Assembly: GCA_902462495.1 (NCBI GenBank)
Contig: CABQCC010000088.1
Location: 1-5,976, forward strand
Length of the DNA: 5,976 bases
Direction of reading: 5' to 3'
From: an uncultured Eubacterium sp.
GTDB taxonomy: Bacteria > Bacillota > Clostridia > Oscillospirales > Acutalibacteraceae
Position 1 is the stretch's first letter; each line of letters begins with the position of its first letter. Position numbers and translations under genes: made by a program. Shown piece by piece: positions 1-5,951 of this stretch. The notes under the pieces were generated by a model. The model searched no databases, had not been told where the DNA came from, and saw only the letters and a program-made list of their open reading frames with translations.

Positions 1-658
1 TTTTCCACACGGCATTAGCCTGCTTTACATCAAGAAGAAAAACCTTTTCGGTTGTTGTTTCAAAATACGAACTGTCGTAGTTTGCTACCGCATCTGAAAT
101 GTTTGTATAGTAGTACAAATCTGAATTTGCATCACCCTCGACAATACCCTTGTTATATTCAGGATGAGAAACGAGGGAACGCTGTGTGACAGTTTTCATA
201 GCCGCAATTTCTGCCTTTGAAAATTCATTCAAAAAACCTGCTTTATTATTATAAGCACCTGTTCCGCTGACATATCCGTCTTTTGGAGGATTTCCGCAAA
301 GCCAGTCAACCTTTCCCGCAGTTGCAGTTGAATTAAGCCAAGAGCGCATATTACTGTCCCTCCAATAGTTAGAACCGTAACTGTCACGCTTATAGCTTCT
401 GCTATGTGATTTTGAACTGCTGTTGTCGTTTGTTTTTGCATCATATGCAAGAGTGTCAACAATTTTGTCTGCAAGCATAAGCGGTCCGTCGGCGTCAATG
501 CTTACACAACGCCACAAAATGGAACTACCGTTATATGTGCCCATTTTAACATAATTGCCTATCTGAATATTAGGTTTTGAGTTCGCTTGAACCGAAACAG
601 GAATAAGCGAAAGAACAAGACAGATAGACAAAAACATTGCAGTTAATCTTTTTTTCAT
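1..658 (-). CDS. Secreted DUF6273-like protein, 3' end cut by window edge
   Basis: The frame is open from ATG at 658 to the left edge with no stop: 219 codons seen, C-terminus missing. Residues 1-25 form a signal peptide: basic MKKR, a hydrophobic core at about 5-22, and a likely signal peptidase I site after VQA (25). The mature part has the look of the DUF6273 family: a GNYVKMGTYNG start followed by ILWRCVSI (about 34-54), MLADKIVDTLAYD (61-73), then YWRDSNMRSWLN (98-109), a GFLNEFSKAE segment (141-150) and TEKVFLLD (203-210). A Ser/Asn/Lys-rich stretch at about 77-97 separates the two halves. AAAGGAAG lies 8 nt before the ATG. The gene has its own strong promoter and is isolated from the upstream PRTase gene by a terminator. 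Such domains are common in Clostridia as extracellular or cell-wall-linked modules, often with further domains after them; no molecular function is established to my knowledge. Secretion is well supported, the family call fairly well, function unknown. Confidence 0.8.
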   Translation of the reverse strand, partial: MKKRLTAMFLSICLVLSLIPVSVQANSKPNIQIGNYVKMGTYNGSSILWRCVSIDADGPLMLADKIVDTLAYDAKTNDNSSSKSHSRSYKRDSYGSNYWRDSNMRSWLNSTATAGKVDWLCGNPPKDGYVSGTGAYNNKAGFLNEFSKAEIAAMKTVTQRSLVSHPEYNKGIVEGDANSDLYYYTNISDAVANYDSSYFETTTEKVFLLDVKQANAVWK

Positions 659-695
659 AGACTTCACTTCCTTTATAAAAGTTGCTTTTTTCTAC

Positions 696-724
696 ATTAT
701 ATATACAATCTTGACATATGTCAA
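696..724 (-). promoter_or_regulatory. Consensus sigma-A promoter of the DUF6273-like gene
   Basis: On the minus strand TTGACA (724-719) and TATAAT (701-696) are separated by exactly 17 nt, a full match to the vegetative promoter consensus. Transcription should start near 690-688, giving a leader of roughly 30 nt that contains the AAAGGAAG ribosome binding site. It lies just downstream of the terminator that closes the PRTase gene. Confidence 0.85.
711..724. promoter_or_regulatory. Perfect 14-bp palindrome over the -35 box (operator-like)
   Basis: TTGACATATGTCAA is identical to its reverse complement and covers the whole -35 hexamer plus 8 nt of spacer. Symmetry ends at 14 bp, as the next flanking pair does not match. 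Position and symmetry are what a dimeric repressor (for example MarR- or TetR-like) would use, but no regulator gene is visible here and the site could be chance symmetry around a -35 box. Confidence 0.45.
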
Positions 725-762
725 CAAACAGAATGATAATTAAAAAAACTTTAATAAATAAA

Positions 763-792
763 GACTGTGAAAGCAGATTTGCAATCACAGCC
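763..792 (-). terminator. Intrinsic terminator after the PRTase gene
   Basis: Read on the minus strand, GGCTGTGA pairs with TCACAGTC (8 bp, one G-U), then a TT/TT internal loop, a GCA/TGC inner stem and an AATC loop. The hairpin begins about 10 nt after the PRTase stop codon and is followed at once by TTTATTTATT and, further on, a run of seven T. It should end the alaS/hinT/PRTase transcript before the next promoter. Confidence 0.75.
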
Positions 793-801
793 TTGGATAT
801 T

Positions 802-1341
802 TTATTTAAAGAACAGTGGCAATTTTTCAAGATAAATAATATCATCTCTGTCTGCCGCATCGCCCTCTGCAAGTGGGAAGCAAGAAGCAACAACATTTGC
901 ATTGAACTTTGCAAGAAGCTCCTTGACAGCCTTTAAACTACCGCCTGTTGACACAACATCGTCAACGATGAGAACACGCTTGCCATCGAGCAAATCGCCG
1001 TCCTCGTGGCCGAGATAAAGAGCCTGTTCTTTTTGAGTGGTGAGAGAAATATCAACAACCTTTTCAGGATGGTCCATATAAACCTTTACGCCCTTACGAA
1101 CAACAATGTATTTTTTGCCGCTCATACGGCTCATTTCGTAAGCAAGAGGAATTGACTTTGCCTCAGGAGTTACTATGTAATCAAACTCCGGAACTTTCTT
1201 GAGAAGTTCTCTTGCACAAACTTCTGTAAGTTCAACATCACCGAAAAGAATGAATGCCGCAATGTCCATTTTATCAGACACAGGGAACTTTTGAAGTTCT
1301 CTTTCTATTCCGCCGATTTTTAATGTGTAAGTGTCTTTCAT
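802..1341 (-). CDS. Adenine phosphoribosyltransferase-like protein
   Basis: This 179-residue protein belongs to the type I phosphoribosyltransferases. The PRPP-binding motif VLIVDDVVSTGG is at 123-134, with the paired acidic residues D127/D128 that contact the ribose hydroxyls. Upstream, VTPEAKSIPLA (57-67) and KKYIVVRKG (76-84) are the usual PRTase loop and strand of the APRT-like branch. It probably transfers a purine base to PRPP to make a nucleotide and PPi in the cytoplasm (purine salvage). It is not the classic Apt: the N-terminal PxPGIxFRDITPLL-type segment is absent and replaced by TLKIGGIERELQKFP. The substrate could therefore be adenine, xanthine or something else, and I give no symbol. 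The start is supported by AGGGGAG 8 nt upstream and by a 4-nt ATGA overlap with the hinT stop, which suggests translational coupling. A terminator follows the gene. Confidence 0.85.
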   Translation of the reverse strand: MKDTYTLKIGGIERELQKFPVSDKMDIAAFILFGDVELTEVCARELLKKVPEFDYIVTPEAKSIPLAYEMSRMSGKKYIVVRKGVKVYMDHPEKVVDISLTTQKEQALYLGHEDGDLLDGKRVLIVDDVVSTGGSLKAVKELLAKFNANVVASCFPLAEGDAADRDDIIYLEKLPLFFK

Positions 1342-1670
1342 ATTAACTTCTCCCCTAACTCTGTTCCGCCGATTACATGAAAATGCAAGTGCATAACAGT
1401 TTGACCGGCATCCGAACCGCAGTTATTAATAATTCTGTATGACTCAATTCCCTGTGACTTTGCAATCTCCGGGATTTTTTCAAAAATATGGCTGACATAT
1501 TTTGCATTTTCCTCATTGAGTGCATTTGCACTTTCGATATGCTCCTTTGGAACACAGAGAAAATGCACAGGTGCAACAGGATTGAGATCCTTAAATGCAA
1601 CCATCATATCATCCTCATACACCTTTGTTGACGGTATATTGCCGTTGATTATCTCGCAAAAAACACACAT
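1338..1670 (-). CDS. hinT: HIT-family purine nucleoside phosphoramidase (HinT-like)
   Basis: At 110 residues this has the normal length for a bacterial HINT protein. The histidine triad is at H94, H96 and H98 in MHLHFHVIGG; H96 should be the catalytic nucleophile by family analogy. CVFC (2-5) with H44 and H94 matches the zinc-site pattern found in many HIT proteins. YRIINNCGSDAGQ (78-90) is the conserved strand and loop before the triad. Family members hydrolyse AMP-amine conjugates and aminoacyl-adenylate adducts, including adducts made by aminoacyl-tRNA synthetases, so its place after alaS is suggestive, though this is inference. The start is fixed by GGAGG 6 nt upstream. Its stop overlaps the PRTase start by 4 nt (ATGA). 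I see no convincing promoter in front of it, so it may depend on readthrough from alaS. Confidence 0.93.
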   Translation of the reverse strand: MCVFCEIINGNIPSTKVYEDDMMVAFKDLNPVAPVHFLCVPKEHIESANALNEENAKYVSHIFEKIPEIAKSQGIESYRIINNCGSDAGQTVMHLHFHVIGGTELGEKLI

Positions 1671-1688
1671 ATTTTGCCTCCGAAATTT

Positions 1689-1716
1689 CTTTTACAATTC
1701 AACTTTTACAATTCAA
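1689..1716. repeat. Perfect 14-bp tandem duplication upstream of hinT
   Basis: CTTTTACAATTCAA occurs twice head to tail (1689-1702 and 1703-1716) with no mismatch. It lies between the alaS hairpin and the hinT ribosome binding site, and would be in the 5' leader of hinT or in the alaS-hinT spacer RNA. It may be a replication-slippage duplication or a doubled binding site. No third copy is visible nearby. Confidence 0.9.
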
Positions 1717-1728
1717 AAAGTTTTTATT

Positions 1729-1757
1729 CCCTCAATCACAAAAACTGCAATTGAGGG
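1729..1757 (-). terminator. Hairpin after alaS, probable leaky terminator
   Basis: Minus-strand CCCTCAATTGCA pairs with TGTGATTGAGGG over 12 bp, counting two G-U pairs, around a GTTTT loop. It starts about 10 nt after the alaS stop. The tail is atypical: AATAAAAAC comes before TTTTT, so the U-run is displaced by 9 nt from the stem. It may terminate only partly, or act as an RNA-stabilising or processing structure between alaS and hinT. Confidence 0.6.
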
Positions 1758-1766
1758 TGATATTGT

Positions 1767-4394
1767 TTACTTTATTAATGACTTTACAATTTCTTCTGCC
1801 TTTGAAAGTGCTTCGTCAACCTTTGTCACATCCTTTGCACCTGCCATAGCAGAATCTGGACGGCCACCGCCGCCACCGTTTGCAATCTTTGCAACTTCTT
1901 TTACAAGGTCGCCTGCCTTTACACCCTTGGCAATAGCACCCTTTCCGCAAACAGCAACAAAGTTAGCCTTATCGCCGTTTACACCTGCAAGAACAGCAAC
2001 AACATTGTCGCCCTTTGTCTTGACATCATCGCCCATAGAACGAAGTGCATCGGGAGTTGTGCCCTCTACCTTTGCGGTGTAAAGTTCAAGACCGTCAACA
2101 TCAACAGCAGATGAGAACATATCGGCACTCTTGAGTTTTGTCATTTCCGCATTAAGATTTTGGATTTCCTTATCCTTTGCCTTGTTTTCGGCAACAATAG
2201 CGGTAATTCTGTCCTTAACTTCATTGTCGGCAGACTTGAATGTTGCAGAAGCAAACTTAACGGTGTCCTCACACTCGTTGAGATAATTGAGAACGCCTGT
2301 ACCTGTGAGAGCAACAATTCTGCGAACACCGGCTGCAACAGATGCTTCGGACACAATCTTGAAAAGACCGAGTTCGCCTGTTGAAGCAACATGAGTACCT
2401 CCGCAGAATTCTGTTGAAGCATCACCGGCTTTTACAACACGAACGATGTCGCCGTACTTTTCGCCAAAGAGCATCATAGCGCCCATCTTCTTTGCTTCTT
2501 CAATCGGCATTTCCTGCATAGAAACAGGAGCGCAAGCAAGAATTTCTTTGTTTACAATAGCTTCAACCCTATTGAGTTCTTCTGTTGTGAGCGGATTGAA
2601 GTGAGTGAAGTCGAAACGAACCTCTTTGTCATTTACAAGCTGACCTGCCTGCTCAACATGAGTGCCGAGAACTTCACGGAGTGCGGCTTGAAGCAAGTGA
2701 GCCGCTGTATGATTACGCATAACAGACTTTCTTCTGTCTGCGTCAATTTGAGCGTTTACGGTGTTGCCGACTGAAACAACACCTTCTTTAACAGTACCGC
2801 TATGAATATAGATGCCGTCTGCATTCTTTGAAGTGTCTTCAACATCAAACTCAACACCGTCAGCGGTGATTACACCTGTATCGGCAACCTGACCGCCGGA
2901 TGTTGCATAAAACGGAGTTTTGTCAAGAACAACAGAACCTTTTTCGCCTGAACCGAGCATATCAACAAGTTCGCCGTCTGCATTTACAAGAGCAAGAACT
3001 TTTGCCTCGGCAGTAAAATCGGTATAGCCTGTGAAAACTGTCTTTTCAGCGTCAATCTTTACGCTTGTATTTTTCCAAGCGTCTGCGCCTGCATCCTTAC
3101 GGGCAGCACGGGCAGTAGCCTTTTGATTTGCAAGAAGTTCGTTGAACTTCTCCTCATCAACAGTCATACCACGCTCCTCAAGAACATCCTTTGTGAGGTC
3201 AAGCGGGAAGCCGAAAGTATCATTGAGTTTGAACGCATCTTCACCTGAGAACACAGTTCCCTCGGTGTTTTCGATATATTCATCAAGTCTTGCAAGACCT
3301 GCATCAATTGTTTTGCCGAAAGACTCTTCCTCTGACAAAATAACCTTTTTGATAAGTTCAGCCTTGTCCTGAAGTTCAGGATAAGCAACCTTGTTATCTT
3401 CAAGTACGGTTTCGCAAACCTTATAAAGGAACGGCTCATTAACACCCAAGAGTCTGCCGTGACGGCAAGCTCGGCGGATAAGACGGCGAAGAACATAGCC
3501 TCTGCCGTTATTTGACGGGATTACACCGTCACCAATCATAAATGTTGATGAACGAACATGGTCGGTAATTACACGAAGTGAAACATCATTCTTTGCGTCA
3601 TCGTGATACTTAACGCCTGCAATCTCCGAAATTTTCTTCATTGTGTTTTGAACGGTGTCAACCTCAAAGATATTGTCAACTCCCTGCATAATGCAAGCAA
3701 GTCTTTCAAGACCCATACCTGTGTCAATATTCTTCTGCGCAAGTTCGGTATAATTGCCGTTGCCGTCATTGTTGAACTGGCTGAATACATTATTCCAAAA
3801 TTCTGTAAATCTGTCGCACTCACAGCCCGGACCGCAATCAGGAGAGCCACAGCCGTACTTTTCGCCACGGTCAAAATAAATCTCAGAACAAGGACCGCAA
3901 GGACCTGAACCGTGTTCCCAGAAGTTATCCTCTTTGCCAAGACGAACAATGTGTGACGGGTCTACGCCGTTTTGCTTTGTCCAAATTTCAAATGCTTCAT
4001 CGTCATTTTCGTAAATTGTGACATAAAGCTTGTCAACAGGCATTTCAAGAACTTTGGTACAAAATTCCCAAGCCCAAGCAGTTGCTTCTTTTTTGAAGTA
4101 ATCGCCGAATGAGAAGTTGCCGAGCATCTCGAAGAATGTGCCGTGGCGGGCAGTCTTACCTACCTGCTCAATATCAGGAGTTCTGATACATTTTTGGCAA
4201 GTTGTAACTCGGCTTCTCGGAGGGGTAACCTCACCGGTAAAATACTTTTTCATAGGAGCCATACCCGAGTTAATGAGGAGGAGGCTCTTATCGTTATTTG
4301 GCACTAATGAAAAGCTCGGCAAACGAAGGTGTCCCTTGCTTTCAAAAAATGACAAATATTTTTCTCTTATATCATTTAATGATGTCCATTCCAT
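1767..4394 (-). CDS. alaS: Alanyl-tRNA synthetase
   Basis: AlaRS charges tRNA-Ala with alanine in the cytoplasm and edits Ser/Gly mischarging. The 875-residue product has the usual family length (E. coli 876) and all parts in order. The class II catalytic core covers about 1-240, with motif 2 at RHGTFFEM (83-90) and motif 3 at GMGLER (226-231). A tRNA-recognition region follows, with RGYVLRRLIRRA (298-309). The editing domain carries zinc/editing residues H562 and H566 (HTAAH) and C664 and H668 (CGGTH). A coiled-coil stretch at about 727-756 precedes the C-Ala domain with five glycines at 840-844. A Cys-rich insertion in the catalytic domain (C166, C169, C182, C187, C191, C193) could hold a metal. 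I chose the ATG at 4394 because GGAG lies 9 nt upstream and MEWTSLNDIR is the natural AlaRS beginning; an in-frame TTG at 4421 would add nine residues without a binding site. Confidence 0.98.
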   Translation of the reverse strand: MEWTSLNDIREKYLSFFESKGHLRLPSFSLVPNNDKSLLLINSGMAPMKKYFTGEVTPPRSRVTTCQKCIRTPDIEQVGKTARHGTFFEMLGNFSFGDYFKKEATAWAWEFCTKVLEMPVDKLYVTIYENDDEAFEIWTKQNGVDPSHIVRLGKEDNFWEHGSGPCGPCSEIYFDRGEKYGCGSPDCGPGCECDRFTEFWNNVFSQFNNDGNGNYTELAQKNIDTGMGLERLACIMQGVDNIFEVDTVQNTMKKISEIAGVKYHDDAKNDVSLRVITDHVRSSTFMIGDGVIPSNNGRGYVLRRLIRRACRHGRLLGVNEPFLYKVCETVLEDNKVAYPELQDKAELIKKVILSEEESFGKTIDAGLARLDEYIENTEGTVFSGEDAFKLNDTFGFPLDLTKDVLEERGMTVDEEKFNELLANQKATARAARKDAGADAWKNTSVKIDAEKTVFTGYTDFTAEAKVLALVNADGELVDMLGSGEKGSVVLDKTPFYATSGGQVADTGVITADGVEFDVEDTSKNADGIYIHSGTVKEGVVSVGNTVNAQIDADRRKSVMRNHTAAHLLQAALREVLGTHVEQAGQLVNDKEVRFDFTHFNPLTTEELNRVEAIVNKEILACAPVSMQEMPIEEAKKMGAMMLFGEKYGDIVRVVKAGDASTEFCGGTHVASTGELGLFKIVSEASVAAGVRRIVALTGTGVLNYLNECEDTVKFASATFKSADNEVKDRITAIVAENKAKDKEIQNLNAEMTKLKSADMFSSAVDVDGLELYTAKVEGTTPDALRSMGDDVKTKGDNVVAVLAGVNGDKANFVAVCGKGAIAKGVKAGDLVKEVAKIANGGGGGRPDSAMAGAKDVTKVDEALSKAEEIVKSLIK

Positions 4395-4403
4395 AGTTAT
4401 ATT

Positions 4404-4410
4404 CTCCAAA
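4404..4410 (-). promoter_or_regulatory. Ribosome binding site that sets the alaS start
   Basis: Minus-strand TTTGGAG lies 9 nt before the ATG at 4394. It falls inside the reading frame opened by the TTG at 4421, which argues that the longer start is not used. Confidence 0.8.
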
Positions 4411-4413
4411 TCG

Positions 4414-4429
4414 GGCAACAAAAGTTGCC
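4414..4429. promoter_or_regulatory. Inverted repeat at the presumed alaS transcription start
   Basis: GGCAAC and GTTGCC (6 bp each) flank a 4-nt T-loop on the minus strand, giving a 16-nt perfect inverted repeat directly after the -10 box. The likely start site (4426-4424) falls inside its first arm, so it fits a DNA operator better than a complete RNA hairpin, although a somewhat earlier start would allow both. E. coli AlaRS is known to repress its own gene by binding a palindrome that flanks the alaS start; similarity here is in position only. Confidence 0.45.
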
Positions 4430-4431
4430 AA

Positions 4432-4462
4432 ATTATAATTTATTTAATCTGTGCTAAAACAA
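4432..4462 (-). promoter_or_regulatory. Probable alaS promoter
   Basis: A perfect TATAAT (4437-4432) lies about 40 nt before the alaS start codon. The -35 is weak: TTGTTT (4462-4457) at a 19-nt spacing or TGTTTT (4461-4456) at 18 nt. The -35 region overlaps the T-rich tail of the ydbC terminator, so the transcription units are packed end to end. About 100 nt separate ydbC and alaS, too little for a full T-box leader. Confidence 0.55.
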
Positions 4463-4467
4463 CATCA

Positions 4468-4489
4468 AGGCGGAACAAAAGTTCCGCCT
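4468..4489 (-). terminator. Intrinsic terminator after ydbC
   Basis: Minus-strand AGGCGGAAC and GTTCCGCCT form a perfect 9-bp stem closed by a TTTT loop, starting 7 nt after the ydbC stop. The tail TGATGTTGTTTTA is T-rich but interrupted, so termination may be incomplete. Its loop-proximal core AACTTTTGTT recurs in the inverted repeat at 4414-4429. Confidence 0.65.
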
Positions 4490-4496
4490 ATTGACA

Positions 4497-4712
4497 TTAC
4501 ATCTTTTCAGCAATCTTTGTGAGTTCAACAAGTTCTTCCTTTGTAAAGGTAAGACCTTTGCTCATCTTTGAGTGGTCAGGTGACCAATCTCTTACATCAA
4601 CCTTTGGTTCTCTGCCGTTCCAAGAAATCATATTAACTTCTCTTGTCCAACCACGAGAGGTTTCGGAAATTACACCGAGGTGTTCTGTGATTTCGTACTT
4701 AATTTCTGGCAT
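4497..4712 (-). CDS. ydbC: YdbC family PC4-like nucleic-acid-binding protein
   Basis: This 71-residue protein is full length for the YdbC family, small bacterial relatives of the eukaryotic coactivator PC4 that bind single-stranded DNA as dimers. Recognisable family features are the IKYEITEHLGVIS opening (4-16), GWTREVNMISWNGREPKVD (21-39), which forms the main beta-sheet and is rich in basic and aromatic residues, RDWSPDHSKMSKG (41-53), and a C-terminal helix from about 57 (TKEELVELTKIAEKM). It has no membrane segment or signal and should be cytoplasmic. The physiological role in Bacillota is not settled. The start is firm: AAAGGAG lies 8 nt upstream. It begins 42 nt after the ackA stop with no good promoter between them, so it is probably cotranscribed with ackA, and a terminator follows directly. 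Confidence 0.88.
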   Translation of the reverse strand: MPEIKYEITEHLGVISETSRGWTREVNMISWNGREPKVDVRDWSPDHSKMSKGLTFTKEELVELTKIAEKM

Positions 4713-4754
4713 TTGCTATTCTCCTTTCGTAATACTTATGCGATAAATAATAAT

Positions 4755-5951
4755 TTACAATGATTTAACAAGTTCTTCTGTATCTCTTGCAATCATAAGT
4801 TCTTCATCGGTTGCAAGAATGAATACTCTGACATCGTCTGTCGGCTCGGTAAGTTCTGCCTCTGCACCCTTTTGAGTCTTTGAGTTAACAGCCTCATTGA
4901 TGTGTACACCGAGGTAGCCGAGATATGAGCAAACCTTTGAACGAAGCCATACGCCGTTTTCACCGATACCGCCTGTGAATACGATAGCGTCAACGCCGTT
5001 CATTGCAGCAACATATGAACCGATGAACTTTGCAATTTCGTAAGCCTGCATTTCGTGAGCGAGGATAGCTCTTTCATCGCCCTCCTCCTGTGCCTTGCAA
5101 ATGTCACGGTCATCAGATGAGATACCTGAAATAGCCTGAACACCTGACTGCTTGTTGAGGATTGCATCCATCTCGTCAGGAGAAAGATTTTCATTCTTCA
5201 TAATGAAAGTAACTGCCGATGGGTCAACACCGCCCGAACGAGTGCCCATCATAAAACCGTCAAGTGGGGTGAAGCCCATTGATGTATCAACAACCTTGCC
5301 GTGGTCAACAGCAGCGATTGATGAGCCGTTGCCAAGGTGACAAGTGATGATTCTGAGATCCTTGATGTTCTTGCCGATTCTGTCTGCTGCTCTGTGAGAT
5401 ACAAATTTGTGAGATGTACCGTGGAAGCCGTAACGACGAACACTGTATTTTTCATAATACTCATATGGCAAAGCATACATATATGCCTTTGGCGGCATTG
5501 TTGAATGGAACGCTGTGTCGAATACAAATACCTGAGGCACATCAGGACCTACAACATTAAGGCAAGCCTTGTAGCCTGCAATGTTAGCGTGAGTGTGAAG
5601 CGGAGCAAGAGGAGCAAGCTCTTCTACCTCATCGCAAACCTTTGGTGTAACGATAACAGACTGAGTATATCTGTCGCCGCCCTGTACGATTCTGTGACCG
5701 ATAGCATCGATTTCGTCGAAGCTGTCAACAACCTTGTGTTCACCCTCACACAAGATGTGCTTAACTTCGTTGAATGCATCTGTATGAGTCGGCAACTCCT
5801 TATCGTAAGTATATTTTTTGTCGTCAATCTTTATGATAACATTTTCTTCTCCGCCTGTAATCTTTAAGCCGATACGCTCAATAGCACCCTTACAGAGTAC
5901 AGACTCGTCTTTCATATCAATAAGCTTCGCAAAAGCAAAGGGCTTGCGCAC
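4755..5951 (-). CDS. ackA: Acetate kinase with aberrant or missing N-terminus
   Basis: The enzyme interconverts acetyl phosphate + ADP and acetate + ATP, the last step of fermentative acetate formation in the cytoplasm. In 398-residue numbering from GTG 5951, the family landmarks are GHRIVQGG (85-92, R87), APLH (116-119, H119), FDTAFH (144-149, D145), YGFHGTSH (174-181, H177), HLGNGSSI (205-212), TRSGGVDP (237-244, R238), GGIGEN (327-332) and TDEELMIA (381-388). The protein reads cleanly to its stop. The start is the problem: acetate kinases begin with a VLVINxGSSSLKY-type segment holding the essential Asn and the Ser-Ser-Ser/Lys motif, then LIDM. Here LIDM (10-13) is present but everything before it is unrelated, and no frame of the remaining bases encodes the motif. 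The GTG has no good ribosome binding site; the open frame continues to the edge, and ATG 5915 is another possible start. Either the allele is broken or the sequence end is wrong. Residues after H119 read THAN instead of the common NPAN. Confidence 0.88.
   Translation of the reverse strand: MRKPFAFAKLIDMKDESVLCKGAIERIGLKITGGEENVIIKIDDKKYTYDKELPTHTDAFNEVKHILCEGEHKVVDSFDEIDAIGHRIVQGGDRYTQSVIVTPKVCDEVEELAPLAPLHTHANIAGYKACLNVVGPDVPQVFVFDTAFHSTMPPKAYMYALPYEYYEKYSVRRYGFHGTSHKFVSHRAADRIGKNIKDLRIITCHLGNGSSIAAVDHGKVVDTSMGFTPLDGFMMGTRSGGVDPSAVTFIMKNENLSPDEMDAILNKQSGVQAISGISSDDRDICKAQEEGDERAILAHEMQAYEIAKFIGSYVAAMNGVDAIVFTGGIGENGVWLRSKVCSYLGYLGVHINEAVNSKTQKGAEAELTEPTDDVRVFILATDEELMIARDTEELVKSL

Noticed and set aside
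229..498. Minus-strand 89-codon frame inside the DUF6273-like gene
   Set aside because: It is an off-frame shadow of the gene read from 658, which has the signal peptide, binding site and promoter.
718..936. Plus-strand 72-codon frame beginning within the palindrome
   Set aside because: It runs through a terminator and the antisense strand of the PRTase gene, has no ribosome binding site, and its protein has no recognisable features.
1516..2082. Plus-strand 188-codon frame opposite hinT and alaS
   Set aside because: It is antisense to two well-supported genes, low in complexity (Ser/Thr/Pro/Ala-rich as expected from reading alaS backwards), and lacks a binding site.
4395..4421. Longer alaS reading from a TTG start at 4421
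   Set aside because: It has no ribosome binding site, its frame contains the GGAG used by the ATG at 4394, and the added residues do not belong to AlaRS.
4395..4496. T-box riboswitch upstream of alaS
   Set aside because: Only about 100 nt separate ydbC and alaS, there is no stem I-sized structure and no AGGGUGGNACCGCG-type T-box sequence. The GGCGGAAC hairpin is better explained as the ydbC terminator.
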